Assembly: GCF_038502225.1 (NCBI RefSeq)
Contig: NC_091312.1
Span: forward strand, 34,804,482-34,868,481
Direction of reading: 5' to 3'
Origin: Cherax quadricarinatus
Taxonomy: Eukaryota; Arthropoda; Malacostraca; Decapoda; Parastacidae
DNA length: 64,000 nucleotides
The position numbers were made by a program, and so were the translations under genes. Positions 29,001 to 40,349 of the stretch are shown piece after piece (position 1 is the stretch's first letter; every line of letters starts with the position of its first letter). The notes under the pieces are model-generated. The model saw only the letters and a list, made by a program, of their open reading frames with translations, was not told the origin of the DNA and did not search any database.

Positions 29001-29385
29001 GGAGGAAGACTGGGGTTGTCCGGTGTGCGGGATGGAGGAATCTGCTTTTCATGTTGTGTATTTCTGTGAGACTTTAGGTATGGTACGAGAGTGGTTCAGT
29101 AGGGTTTTGCGTTTGGTAGGGGGGGGAGGTTTGTCGGTACTCCGGGCGTTGAGTTTTGATGTAGGTGGGGTTGACTTGCGTGTACAGCGTGCGGTGTCGT
29201 ATGTTGTGGCCGATTATATTTTCGTGTCATGGGCTATGAGGCACGTTGATGGTAACAGTAGAATTAGGGTGTTAGCAGGGACGATTTATAGGACAAAATG
29301 TCGAAATAGGTTGGTATATGAGGGGAGATGGGAGAGAGACTTCCCGCCTGAATATAAAGCCTTGGAGTTACGAGATTTGAGATAG
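26041..29385 (+). CDS. LINE ORF2 (apurinic-type endonuclease + reverse transcriptase)
   Basis: The open frame runs from 26,041 to the TAG ending at 29,385, about 1,114 codons. The endonuclease starts at once after the ORF1 stop: VTINVNGL, CFLQEHN (catalytic E), VVGGDWNCV, LDRVYVS and FFSDHRGVFV. RT motifs: KAPGIDGIPCEFY, YRPISLMCSDYKLYAKIL, LALDWRAAFDSV (motif A), GIRQGCPMSQMFF (motif B) and YVDD at 28,126-28,137 (motif C; V replaces the common A). GGLGLIPLEARVMACYVKRR follows, and a zinc-binding type CPVCGMEESAFHVVYFC lies near the C-terminus. There is no in-frame ATG before the endonuclease core, so the true start is unclear; the protein may be made by -1 frameshifting from ORF1 or by re-initiation. 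No internal stop is seen. Confidence 0.9.
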   Translation, partial: RKATFNTVRCVTINVNGLKSVRKCVQVREWLNRFAVDVCFLQEHNHKVGSLFEMDGYDIYVTHSRRLKGGVAVLIKATSPFVLRHWEEGGEGRVVRVVGDWGSRRVGFVGVYGPAEHDVNIKNTFVRDVLVYYLRSLPEITVVGGDWNCVVRRKDVEPRGAGFCSLVLGDLLSGLGLVDVRGGRDFGIEHTFVRRGYAACLDRVYVSRRVVVINVRVLNVFFSDHRGVFVELDWGGLPHRFKGYWKLNTRVLQSADDRELFEDFWASMGVDSWEGWDLVRQWDEVVKPRIKDFYVNRCKEATRMEYGFQRYLEGHLRQCYAQGEASGVYPVDEIDAIKEQIQVMKNKVFDGARISSGVEEALWGDKPSACVLQSQTQRRKATEIVSLVVQDEVDGYSEGQVLTTTEGISFYVDTWSKIQMQSKDVSEHAIQDLGRGVRCELNDYDRLLMGGPISEAEVWEALQGMSKGKAPGIDGIPCEFYIKHWEVIRTFMVRLLNAMKEGGVLGLSQRTAVLVLVRKCDVPLAIKDYRPISLMCSDYKLYAKILMNRIKKVFDKVIHKSQFGVPGRSMYDGHGNIREFVEECGVRGGGGVLALDWRAAFDSVEREVLWKFMRWQGFGNEVIMWARSLYNGAGFKVQINGKLGVFVHMSRGIRQGCPMSQMFFACMQDPFYWAVCGRAIETSLGPSSGRPTLVGYVDDTTVLLRSREQLGFVGRLVDIFGKATGMCVNREKSKIMELGEWVGDGVDAEGWTVVDRITICGIHYMREVDQMRAYNSGRVVHSVLGRLNSLRPRHLTLHQRAVVINVLLYSKVWHVAALYPLLQGDVKRLLHRIYRFLWGSGCDWLTRAVVETPLHQGGLGLIPLEARVMACYVKRRFLRLGGMHGGLSELYHDLRRWWRGRNLIWCDAMLRVLLNMRDVRCVKLCTLERAGREVVVVRVEGMYPMYAWGDIWRRVQQLRLPAQVREVVFKFLHGILPSGVVLYNRRLEEDWGCPVCGMEESAFHVVYFCETLGMVREWFSRVLRLVGGGGLSVLRALSFDVGGVDLRVQRAVSYVVADYIFVSWAMRHVDGNSRIRVLAGTIYRTKCRNRLVYEGRWERDFPPEYKALELRDLR

Positions 29386-30577
29386 TTGTGAGTGTTCAGT
29401 GGGTAATCTAACGGGCTGGTCTGCTGTGTCTAATTGTGTTTGTCAAGTGCGTGAATGTTTTGTGTTCTCAGAGTTTATGTGCGTCTCCTATGTAACGGTG
29501 ATGACAAAATATCTTACGTGCTTTGTATATACAACTTTTCGGAATGTTTCTCGTCTTTTATGCCTCATTTACAAGTCATTGGTGTACTTTTTGTATATGG
29601 TGTGCTTCCTAGCACAGTTGAAACGTTTTTCTTATTTCCGTTTATTTCCTTTATGCCGTGTCCGTGTGCTTTTCAATAATATATGTATATATGCAACTTT
29701 TCGTTTTCCTGTAAGCTGTGATGGAGCTTGAACTATATGTGGAGGCAGTATTTTTCAATGTGTGCATCTTGTCAGTGTATAAGTTCACTTGTAGCTGCTG
29801 GCATTTGTGTTTATTGAGATGTCAAATATCACAGTGTAGTTTCGTTTTGTTATATTAGATATTTTCATTGTTGTGAATTGTAGCGTCATCCTGATCCACC
29901 TTTGAACTGTAATGTCTATTCTTAGTCCATGATAATAACCCCGTGGTAGTCGCCCAAATTAACGTATTGTTGTGCTCTTTAAGGCACCTGAGTTCTTAGA
30001 TTAAGTCTTGGATACGTTGTGTTGGCAGGCGGAAGCCACGCCTAGTTATATGCCAGATGAAGTATCACGTTGTATAATACGTGATTGCTTGTGTATGTGT
30101 GTAATTCTGTGTGCTTGTTTTGTCACATTGTTTATTTGTATAGTGTTTATTTTCCTGTGTTTTGACTTTATTATTTATTTATATAAGAATCTGGTTAGTG
30201 CCTGGTATCTCGTTGACATATTTTATGCACCCATAATTTTTTTTTTGTACCTGAGTTTTCAATAAAATAAACAATTCTTATTGTATAGGGGTAAATTTTG
30301 GGAAGAGCATGTACTTGTTTTTAACTGAGATTGTGATGTAGGTCATTACTCTGATTATATACTGTGAAGGTTGTGAACCTTTGTCATATGTCAGTCACAG
30401 TATGTTAACTATACAAATCTGAAAGGTTTATATAATTTATATTTTATATAGTTTATATAGTTATAGTTTATATTGTTTATATTATAGTAGTATGTTATAT
30501 GGAAAATTTGGTGAATGTATATGGGTAACCTCTTTTATGTCCATTACAATGTGTTGTTAAAAAAAAAAAAAAAAAAA
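29386..30577 (+). other. 3' UTR and poly(A) tail of the L1/Tx1-like LINE
   Basis: T/G-rich non-coding sequence with short spurious frames. An AATAAA lies near 30,261. The sequence ends in GTTGTT and about 20 A's from 30,559. Confidence 0.85.
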
Positions 30578-30591
30578 AATAAGATTTATCA
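30578..30591 (+). repeat. Target-site duplication AATAAGATTTATCA (right)
   Basis: It is the partner of 24,717-24,730. The first two A's cannot be told apart from the poly(A) tail. Confidence 0.9.
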
Positions 30592-32355
30592 TCTCTAATT
30601 TATCTACACTTACACATTTCATTAACTGAAATTACAACTCATCCACCATACTACTCCCTCAGTCTCCAGACTTTACAACATTATCACAAAAACTAACTCA
30701 GACACTTATGACATGGGACATTTTACCAAAACTAACACAAACAGATATCTGTTATATCTCCAATATCTAAGATCACCACAATCAAGACGTTTACCAAATT
30801 CTATAACCCCACCACTAAGATCACACATTTTTTTTGTACACATTCTCTTAAAACATCATCATAACGAAGATCACTAAAACTATCTATACTTTTACTAAGA
30901 TCACATAACATTTTGTCTTCTCTAACTCACCCACCAATTTACATTCTCATTCACACTTACACATTTCATTAACCGAAATTACATCTCATCCACAAACTCC
31001 TCCCTCATTCTCCAGACTTTACATCATTAGCACAAAAAAAACTAACTCATACACTTATGACATGAGACATTACCATAACTAACACACTGACTAACTTTGA
31101 ACCAACTCTGAACATCACCAAAACACCACTGATCATCTTCAAAAAATACTCTGCACATCATTTGAACACATTCCAAAACACCATCAAACACCTCCGAATA
31201 CTCACGAAACAGTACTGATTACTACCAAATCACCACTGAATACTACCAAAACACCATCAAAATCACCAGAAACTAAGTTTAACATCACCATCTAACACCC
31301 TTTTTATAGAAATCCCCTCAAATCACTATAACCAAGAACTCCCTACCCATGCGCGCATAAAAAACAAAAAAGCATGAACACAAACCTAATACACAAACAC
31401 CTAGTACATGATCACCATCAACTGAAAACATATCTTGTACACACATAAATCTAAGACAACCACCATCAACAAACGCACATATTCACTTACCTCAAAAACC
31501 ACTAATACCACAGAAAACACTCATGTCTTATAAACATTCGCACAAAAAATCATATTTGACAATATCTAAGCTCACTCACCTCACTACCACCAACACACGA
31601 TGTCACACCCACAGGACCGGCGAGGTCACTTCCAGTGACTTCACACTCCCATCTGTGTTTACTTGGTGGTCACATCTCACCCAACCCACCTTGTTTCAAC
31701 CTGTTGTACCCACATTATCTAAGAACACTATAACCAAGACGATTACCAGATTTTATGACCCCACCACTAAGATCACAGAAATCACTCATTTTTTTTATAA
31801 ACATTCACACAAAAATCACGATCACCATTTCCATATCATGTTTACCATCATCTATCAACACTCTTCACCAAGATCACCAAAAATCTAAGATCTTGCATCT
31901 CAAAGCTACTATGATCACTGAAAACACTTATTTTTTTAAACATTCGCACAAAAATAAGACATACACAAAAATACCACGACACTTCCACCAACATCTATAA
32001 CATAACATGAGCACTATAACATATCTTCACCACCAAAAATAAAAATAGTACACAGACACCCACAACTTATACATTTCAGTCGCAAATTTAAGATATGAGA
32101 CATACTCACCAAATCTAAGACATTCACCTCCAACTAAGACATACACATCATAACTAAGACATACACCAATAAATATAAGACATAAGCACAAAAAAATTTA
32201 CCATGTCAATGAGACATTAACAGAACTAAGTCACACAACTCCAACTAATACACAATCACTTTACTAAGTTCATGTTAACTATTCATCATCAAAAAATATT
32301 AATACAATTTACTCACCAAATTTATGTTATAATCATCAAAACATAAAATTGTTTT
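30592..32355. other. Centre of the inverted duplication (loop, about 1.7 kb unique)
   Basis: To about 30,663 the sequence still belongs to the left arm. From there to 32,355 it is the unpaired spacer: A/C-rich, G-poor sequence built of degenerate CACCA/AACTAAGAC-type repeats, with no gene. Around 31,595-31,690 it resembles the terminal module (GTGTTTACT next to GTGACTTCAC), so an old piece of the element's end may be present. The frames of 80-121 residues here are low-complexity artefacts. Confidence 0.6.
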
Positions 32356-32671
32356 ACTGAGGGAGTAGTATGGTGGATAAGTTGTAATTTCAGTTAATGA
32401 AATGTGTAAGTGTAGATAAATTAGAGATGATAAATCTTATTTGGGAGTAATCAAAATGATATTTTGGAAGTGCTTCAGTGTTGTTTGGAAATGTTCAAAG
32501 GTGTTTATGTGAGTATACAAATGATTTATGAGAGTGTTCGAAGTAATCTTGGGGTTGTTCTGAAGTGAGATGATAAAGGTTGTGGATGAGAGAATATTTC
32601 TTAAGAGATATTGAGAAAAGGTGGTCTCAAATGATGTATGAGAGTGTTTTGAAGGTGTTCAAAGTAAAGTG

Positions 32672-32731
<60 letters not shown>

Positions 32732-34949
32732 GGTGGTCATAGAGTTTTGTGAATATCTTGGTTACAGTGATTTTAGTGGATTTGAGATGGGTGATGAGAT
32801 GCATTTGTGGATGTGAAATGTGATTTTTGTGTGTGTTCAGAAGAGGTGTGTTGGGAGATGGGTGAGTGGATGTAAAGAAATGCGGGTGAGATGGAGAGGG
32901 GTATGGGGAGGGTTGTATTAGAAATTTAATGAAATATGGGGAGATTTTACTGAAAATAAAGGTAATATGTTAATATTTTAAAAAGAAATTATAGAATTGA
33001 AAAGTTATGATATATTGGAAAAGAATGGAGGGTGTTGAAACATGTCGCAGTAGTTGGGTAGTGAGATTAGTTGTTGTGAGTATAATATCAATTTATGTGG
33101 ATACAAGGAGATGGGTATGGAGAGGATTTTATTAGAATTTTAGTAATGTAAAGAGGAATGTGTATTACATTTAAGATTCAGTAAAAAGAAGGGGAAAAAT
33201 TTGTATCGAATAAATTGTGAATAAATTGGTAAGTGATGAGGGTTGTGGGTAATGTAGTCGAACTAGAGATACCAAAAAAGATGATATAAGTGGGTTGTTT
33301 TTGTGGGTGATGTGGGTTGTGGGGTGTTGGGGGTTGTGGGTGTTGTTGACGAACTAGTGATGCCGAAAAAGTGGTTATAAGTTGTGGGTTGTTGATGTGA
33401 CTTTTTCTGATGAAATTAGTTAAAACGAGAAAAAAAATTGTGGGTTGTGGGTGTTGTGGGTGTTGTGGGTGATGTGGGTTGTGGGTGTTGTTGTCGAACT
33501 AGAGATACCGAAAAGACGTTATAAGTGCGTTGTTGTTGTGGGTGATGTGAGTTGTGGGTTTTGTGGTTTGTGGGTATTGTTGTCGAACTAGTGATGCCGA
33601 AAAAGTGGTTATAAGTTGTGGGTTGTGACTTTTTCTGTTGAAATTAGTTAAAACGAGAAAAAATTGTGGGATGTGGGTGTTGTGGGATGTGGGTGTTGTG
33701 GGTTTTGGGCGTTGTTGTCGAACTAGAGATACCGAAAAAGTGGTTATAAGTTGTGGGTTGTTGTGGGTGTTGTGGGTGTTGTGGGATGTGGGTGTTGTGG
33801 GATTGTGGGCGTTGTTGTGACTTTTTCTGATGAAATTAGTTAAAACGAGAAAAAATTGTGGGATGTGGGTGTTGTGGGATGTGGGTGTTGTGGATTGTGG
33901 GCGTTGTTGTCGAACTAGAGATACCGAAAAAGTGGTTATAAGTTGTGGGTTGTTGTGGGTTGTGGGTGTTGTGGGATGTGGGTGTTGTGGGATGTGGGTG
34001 TTGTTGTCGAACTAGAGATACCAAAAAAAGATGTTATAAGTGGGTTGTTGTTGTGGGTGTTGTGGGTTGTGAGTGTTGTGGGATGTGGGTGTTGTGGGTT
34101 GTGGGTGTTGTTGTCGAACTAGAGATACCGAAAAGATGTTATAAGTGGGTTGTTGTTGTGGGTGTTGTGGGGTGTGGGTGATGTGGGTTGTGGGTGTTGT
34201 GGGATGTGGGTGTTGTGGGTTGTGGGTGTTGTTGTCGAACTAGAGATACCGAAAAGATGTTATAAGTGGGTTGTTGTTGTGGGTGATGTGGGTTGTGGGT
34301 GTTGTGGGTTGTGGGTGTTGTGGGTTGTGGGTGTTGTAGATTGTGGGTGTTGTTGGCGAACTAGAGTTGCTGAAAAGTGATTGTAAGTTGTGGGTTGTTG
34401 TTGTGACTTTCTGATGAAATTAGTTAAAACGAGAAAAAAGTGTTTTAGTAGTATTCAGTGGTGTATTTGGGAGTACTCAAATGGTGTTTGAGACTAATCA
34501 AAGGTGTTTTTGAAGGTGTTCAAATGATGTGCAAGAGTATTTATGAAGGTGTTCTGGGAGTATTCAGTGGTGATTTGGGGGTATTCGAATGATGTTTTTG
34601 GAGTATTCAAAGGTAAATGATGGTGTTTTTGGTGTTGTTCAAAGTAAGGTGTCTGAGTTAGTTTTTGTGATACTGTTGTAAAAATCTGGAGAATGAGGGA
34701 GGAGTTTTGGGGGATGAGTTGTAATTTAATGAAATATGAAAGTGTAGATAAATTAGAGATGATAAATCTTATTTGGGAGTATTCAAAATGTTGTCTTGGA
34801 AATGTTTTAGTGTTGTTTGGAAATGTTCAAAGGTGTTTATGTGAGTATACAAATGATTTATGAGAGTGTTCGAAGTAATCTTGGGGTTGTTCTGTAGTGA
34901 GATGATAAAGGTTTTCGATGAGAGAATATTTCTTAAGAGATATTGAGAA

Positions 34950-35038
<89 letters not shown>

Positions 35039-36190
35039 TGTGTGTGTGTGTGTGGGCTAGGTGGTCATAGAATTTTGTGAATATCTTGGTTACAGTGATT
35101 TTAGTGAATTTGAGATGGGTGTTAGTCTGTTATGTTGATCTTAGTTTATGGTGATTTTGGTGGTGTTTTGACTGTATTCAGTGGTGTTTTAGTAGTATTC
35201 AGTGGTGTATTTGGGAGTACTCAAAATGATATTTTGGAAATGTTTCAGCGTTGTTTGGAAATGTTCAAAGGTATTTTTGTGAGTATTCAAATGATTTATG
35301 AGAGTGTTTTGAAGGTGTTCAAAGTAAAGTGATGTGTGTGTGCGTATTAATTTCGTAATATGTAAAATTGTGACTAGTGAATTAATCGAAAAGTGGTTGT
35401 AAGTTGTAAGTGTTGTGGTGACTTTTTCTGATGAAATAGTTAAAACGAGAAAAAATTGTGGGTTGTGGGTGTTGTGAGATGTGGGTGTTGTTGTCGAACT
35501 AGAGATACCGAAAAGATGTTATAAGTGGGTTGTTGTTGTGACTTTTTCTGATGAAATTAGTTAAAACGAGAAAAAATTGTGGGTTGTGGGTGTTGTGGGT
35601 GTTGTGGGTTGCGTATTGTTGTCGAACTAGAGATATCAAAAAAGTTGTTATAAGTGGGTTGTTGTTGTGACTTTTTCTGATGAAATTAGTTAAAACGAGA
35701 AAAAATTGTGGGTTGTGAGTGTTGTGGGTTGTGGGTGTTGTGGGATGTGGGTGTTGTTGTCGAACTAGAGATACCGAAAAGATGTTATAAGTGGGTTGTT
35801 GTTATGTGTTGTGGGTGTTGTGGGTTGTTTGTGTTGTGGGATGTGGGTGTTGGTGTCGAACTAGAGATACTGAAAAGATGTTATAAGTGGGTTGTTGTTG
35901 TGACTTTTTTCTGATGAAATTAGTTAAAACGAGAATAAATTGTGGGTTCTGGGTGTTGTGGGTTGTGGGTATTGTTGTCGAACTAGAGATATCAAAAAAG
36001 TTGTTATAAGTGGGTTGTTGTTGTGGGTGTTGTGGGTTGTGAGTGTTGTGGGTTGTGGGTGTTGTTGTCGAACTAGAGATGCCGAAAAGATTTTGTAAGT
36101 GGGTTGTTGTTGTGCCTTTTTCTGATAAAATTAGTTAAAACGAGAAGAAATTGTGGGTTATGAGTGAAAATTGTGAGGTGTTGGTGGGAG
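32356..36190 (-). repeat. Right satellite array, G/T-rich on plus strand (about 3.8 kb)
   Basis: The same repeat as 13,530-24,716 in reverse complement, but with only two dinucleotide tracts ((TG)n at 32,677-32,729 and 34,952-35,055) and one copy of the CGATTAATTCACTAGTCAC anchor (near 35,370-35,388). GTGGGTGTTGTGGG-type runs on this strand could fold as G-quadruplexes. No gene. Confidence 0.93.
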
Positions 36191-37392
36191 TGTGAGGGTT
36201 TGTGAGGGTGGGGAGAAGGAGAGAGAGAAGGTTACTTCGTGGGGAGTGACCTGAGATGAAATAGTTAAAACGAGAAAAATGTCTAGACTTGTGTTGAATT
36301 TTGTAAAGAAATTGTGGATTGTTGTGGGTATTAACGAAAAAATATGGAATTATTTGGGTTATCCTGGGTTAAGAGTGAAAATGTTTTCCCCTATGTTGTA
36401 TATGAAATGCATTGGTTGTATAATAAATAGTGTTATCCTGCATTTTAAGTTAATGTCTGCTCGACAAGATTCAGCCTGTGTGTGCGGTCATCACGTGACG
36501 TCACTGACATAGGGGGAAGTCGACAAGATTCAGCCTGTATGTGTGAGATCATCACGTGACGTCACTGTCCACCGAGTAAACACAAGTGGGGTGACGTCAC
36601 ACTTGTTTAGACCTGTAGTAAGAGAAAGTACCATGCCCCATAGGAGGAGTTCATTTGAATGCTTACCCCCAGAGGGGAGAATCCAAAAACTTGATCCAAG
36701 GAGATGGAGTCTTGGTATTATCGAGAAAAGTTGATCCAAGGAGATGTAGTCTTTGTATTATCGAGAAAACCTTGATCCAAGGAGATGGAGTCTTTGTATT
36801 ATCGAGAAAAAAAAAAAATTTGGGATGCAAGTGGGAGTCCATTTTGAATGCTTACCCCCAGAGGGGGGAATCCAAAAAACTTGATCCGAGGAGATCATAA
36901 GAAAATGAAATTCAAAAAAAAAATTGGGATGGGGGTGAAAGTGGGAGGGGGAACCTCAAAAATTTGATCCGAGGAGATCATAAGAAAATGAAATTCAAAA
37001 AAAAATTAAAAAAAAATCGGTAAAAAATTCGGGGCGCGGGGGCGATCCGGACGACGCTGCAGAAGGCACAGCAGAAGGTGCGGGCGGGCGCGAGGGCGTG
37101 GGCGCGAGGGCGCGGGCGGGCGCGAGGGCACGGCGGGCGGGTGCAAGGGCAGGGGCGGGTGGGGGGCGCGGGTGGGGGGGCGTGGGTGGGGGTCGTGGGT
37201 GGGGTGGTCTCGAGGGCGAGGTGGTCTCGAGGGCGAGGTGGTCTCGAGGGCGAGGTGGTCTCGAGGGCGAGGTTAAGGTCATTAGCATATAGGTGTGAAA
37301 AGGAGTCTGCTCAGGAAAGGGAGCCCCTCAGGAAAAGGAGCCATTCAGCCGCAGCCCTTTTCAGGAAGAGCCACTCGGGAATGAGCCACTCT
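36191..37392 (-). repeat. Inverted copy of the terminal module (CRE pair, GC block, truncated TIR)
   Basis: It matches 12,405-13,530 in reverse: AT-rich linker, CRE/E-box pair (36,492-36,564), GGATCAA repeat block with extra copies, CpG-rich block and subterminal repeats. The last 45 bases, including the TIR tip and the CR1 junction, are missing; the sequence jumps at about 37,392 from CTCTGTAG to TCTTGTAGGC of CR1. Confidence 0.9.
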
Positions 37393-37790
37393 GTAGTCTT
37401 GTAGGCTCTATTATTTGCAAGTTTAAAGTGAATTTCGTGCAGAGATTTAATAGCTGGTGTGTGAATTTTCATCTGAGCTGTCTCCTGAGGTGATCTCTGC
37501 TAAAATATTATTTGTTACACTCCTCCATTTTAGGTGTCTCAAGTTGAAATCCCCCAGCAACATGATGTTTGGAGCAGGAGTTGGGAGATTCTTCAGACAG
37601 TGGTCAATTTTCAAAAGCTGTTCTTGGAATTGCTGGGAAGCTGCATCTGGAGGCTTGTATACTACCACAATGACAAGGTTTTAGTTTTCGATCTTTACTG
37701 CCCGAAACTTCAACTACATCATTTGAGGTGTTTAGTAGTTCTGAGGAAATGAGCGATTCTGCAAATTGTAAGATATTGAACACAAAAACA
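37393..37790 (-). pseudogene. Inverted copy of the CR1 endonuclease fragment
   Basis: Reverse complement of 11,968-12,345, with the same VVVYKPPDA and LLGDFNLRHLKW segments and the same frame breaks. It shows that the CR1/TIR junction existed before the duplication. Confidence 0.85.
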
Positions 37791-37839
37791 CAATAATAAT
37801 GGAACTCTATTGCAGGCCTCTTTTCCCATGCTATGCATG

Positions 37840-38155
37840 TCTAACTCGTACCCACCCACACCCACTCATTGTTATCCAGCCTATATTTCAAGCTACCCAA
37901 AGTTCTTGCTTCTATGGTGCTACCTGAGAGTTTGTCCTACACATCTACAACTCCATTGCCAAACCAGTTCTTCCCTATATTCTTTCTAAGTATAAACTTC
38001 TCCATCTTCAATTCATTGTTGTGAATGCTGTCTTGGTTAGATTTTTTGAACACGCTATTAATTTTTTTTTCATTCCTATTTTCCACCTGTTCAGCTCTCA
38101 CTCTTTTTAACACTTTGACTGTCACCTGTCTAGGTTGGGTGAGCCGATAAAGAAG
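37840..38155 (-). mobile_element. Inverted copy of the LINE 3'-end fragment
   Basis: It matches 11,640-11,940 in reverse. The piece next to it at 37,785-37,840 (GCAATAGAGTTCCATTATTA on the minus strand) is absent from the left arm and looks like the fuller version of this element's end. Confidence 0.5.
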
Positions 38156-38159
38156 AAAA

Positions 38160-38954
38160 TAGTTTTACTGTCACTCATTCAGACACTGTCTTACTACAAG
38201 GGTTTCAGTATTACAGTTCAGATGACCCCTCCAAACCACGACATCACCACCCCTCCTTCAGAGTGAAGGTACTGTCTTTTCAGCCTCCAGGATGTAATCA
38301 AGTCTAGCTAACTAGTTTCCCTGAATCTCTCCATAAGTGTTAGATTGCACACTCTCCAACAGCACGTCAAATCATAAAAGTCACTTGCTTCCCCTAACTC
38401 CATTCTAACATGCTCACTCAATCCTGTTAGATGACCATGCCCCTTTCACTCAAAACATCTTTTACTCTCTCCCTCCAACCTTTTCTTGGATGACCCTTGC
38501 CCTTCCTTCCCTCCACTGTAGACTTGCATGCCCTCCCATTCACCCTTTTTTACTCCATCATCTCTAAATTTGAAAACCACCTCAACAACCGCTCGTCATT
38601 CCTCTGAATAATACTTTAGGTATCTCCACACCTCCATATCTCCAAACTCCTAATCTTAACATAATATTCACATCACACATTGCCCTCAAACACGACATTT
38701 CTAATGCTCCCAGCCTCGTCCTATCAACAACATTCAGAACCGATTCTTCGCACTCATTTAGCAGTTGGTATCACTGTAATCTTGTGTATTCCCATTTTTC
38801 CCTTCACTTATAAAGTTCTCTATGTCCACAGCTGCCTCAATGCTCCAGCTGTTTCCTTTCACTTCATCTCTCAAAACCCTTTCTACCGACAAGTCCACTC
38901 CTAAATATCTGAACACATTTGTTTCCTCCATATTCCCTTCCTCTCCAAGATACG
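38160..38954 (-). pseudogene. Inverted copy of LINE A, second part
   Basis: Reverse complement of 10,815-11,600 (EETNVFRYLGVDL near 38,930, degenerate 3' end near 38,230). The decay pattern is the same as in the left arm. Confidence 0.55.
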
Positions 38955-39836
38955 ATACTACGTGCCGCAAACTGCCCTTCTCACACTATACAATTCACTC
39001 GTTTATCCATACCTCACCTATGTTATTTGTGCTTGGGGATCAACTGCAGCAACACACCTAAAGCCAATAATAACCCAACAAAAACCTGCAGTAAGAATAA
39101 TCACTAAATCCCATCCCTGGCTACACCCCCCTCCCCTACTATTCATAGATCTAAACTTATTCCCCGTTCAGAGCAGCCACACTTACTACTGTGCAATCTA
39201 CATCTATAGGACCTTAAATTCCAATATTAACCTTGACCTAAAACGCTTTCTTGATAGTTGTGACAGGACCCACAGGCATAACACCAGACACAAACATCTC
39301 TATGACATTCCCCGTGTCCGACTAAACCTTTACAAAAATTCTATGTATGTCAAAGGGCCTAAAATCTGGAACACCCTACCTGAAAACCTAGAACTGCAGA
39401 CAAATTCATCACCTTCAAAGCTACCGTTAGGCAACATCTTATCTCCCTGATACACCCTGGCAACTAACTACATGAAAACCATCTGTTCACACTTACACTC
39501 ACTCATCCACTTGACTATAATCACGGAAATACGAATGAATCCTAACTAGTCATAAGTTTGCCTGTGTATTGTGCCAAAACAAAAGCATTTACATTGCTAA
39601 ACTCACAAACAATAATGTAGTCACTTAGCCTTAATACCAACTTACTCCATAATCTGCATTAATTTAGAGTTAAGAATTAATCTAATTCTGCCCGAAATGC
39701 CTAGCCATGCTAGGTGTTCTAGTGGCCCCCGCTGTAATTAGTATTTTATAACATGTAAACCACACAATACTCTAAATCTGTAAACCCCACATTGTAATCT
39801 TTATAGAGAATAAACTTGATTGATTGATTGATTGAT
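38955..39836 (+). mobile_element. Inverted copy of LINE B
   Basis: It matches 9,917-10,814 in reverse. The frame 38,962-39,450 gives the same C-terminus (LTLYNSLVYPYLTYVICAWG, KGPKIWNTLPE), but a deletion after NTLPEN shifts its end (SNSRTADKFI in the other arm becomes LELQTNS). The tail of TTGATTGATTGATTGATTGA type ends near 39,836. Confidence 0.75.
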
Positions 39837-40062
39837 ATCCAATATCTTATTGTCTGTATTTTTTTATACTCTCATCTTGCTAATTCCTTATTTACTTTTA
39901 ATTTCCTTCTTTTACATTTCCTCCCAAATTCGTTTAACAACTTTTGCAACTTCTCTTCCGAATCTCCCAAATGCACCGAGTCATCGGCAAAAAGCAACTG
40001 TGACAACGCCCATTCCTTACTATTTTTACTATCATATAAATGAATTAGAAAACTTACAAGCT
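39837..40062 (-). pseudogene. Inverted copy of LINE A, first part (RT motif C)
   Basis: QLLFADDSVHLGDSEEKL is read on the minus strand near 39,930-40,000, interrupted by LINE B exactly as in the left arm. Confidence 0.55.
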
Positions 40063-40349
40063 GGTGAATGAGATACTTGTGCAACACTTAGGTATCGTCA
40101 ATGTGGAAACGTTTCGCCAACCAGTGACCATCAGTCAAGTCCAGAGAAAAATCGGTGGAAGATGTGAAGGTAATTAATCCCTTGTGTCTCTTTGTTAAAA
40201 TCTTTTTGTTCCCATACCATCTAATAATACAATTATCTACTTCCCATTCATGGATTACCATGAATGACTTCACTCCCCAGACACTATATAATCCCTATAA
40301 GTTTAATATTTCCTCTTCCCCCCAAGAAAAATTTAAAATTAACATTTTA

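Larger units (their letters stand above)
24731..30577 (+). mobile_element. Full-length L1/Tx1-like LINE with TSD and poly(A)
   Basis: It is flanked by a 14-bp target duplication and ends in about 20 A's. It contains a short 5' UTR (24,731-24,820), ORF1, ORF2 and a 1.2-kb 3' UTR. Both ORFs are open end to end, so this is a young and possibly competent copy. The gag-like ORF1 with one CCHC knuckle, the YVDD catalytic box and the CPVCG..H....C C-terminal motif suit the L1/Tx1 group. Its base use (G/T-rich plus strand) contrasts with the A/C-rich satellite around it. Confidence 0.9.
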
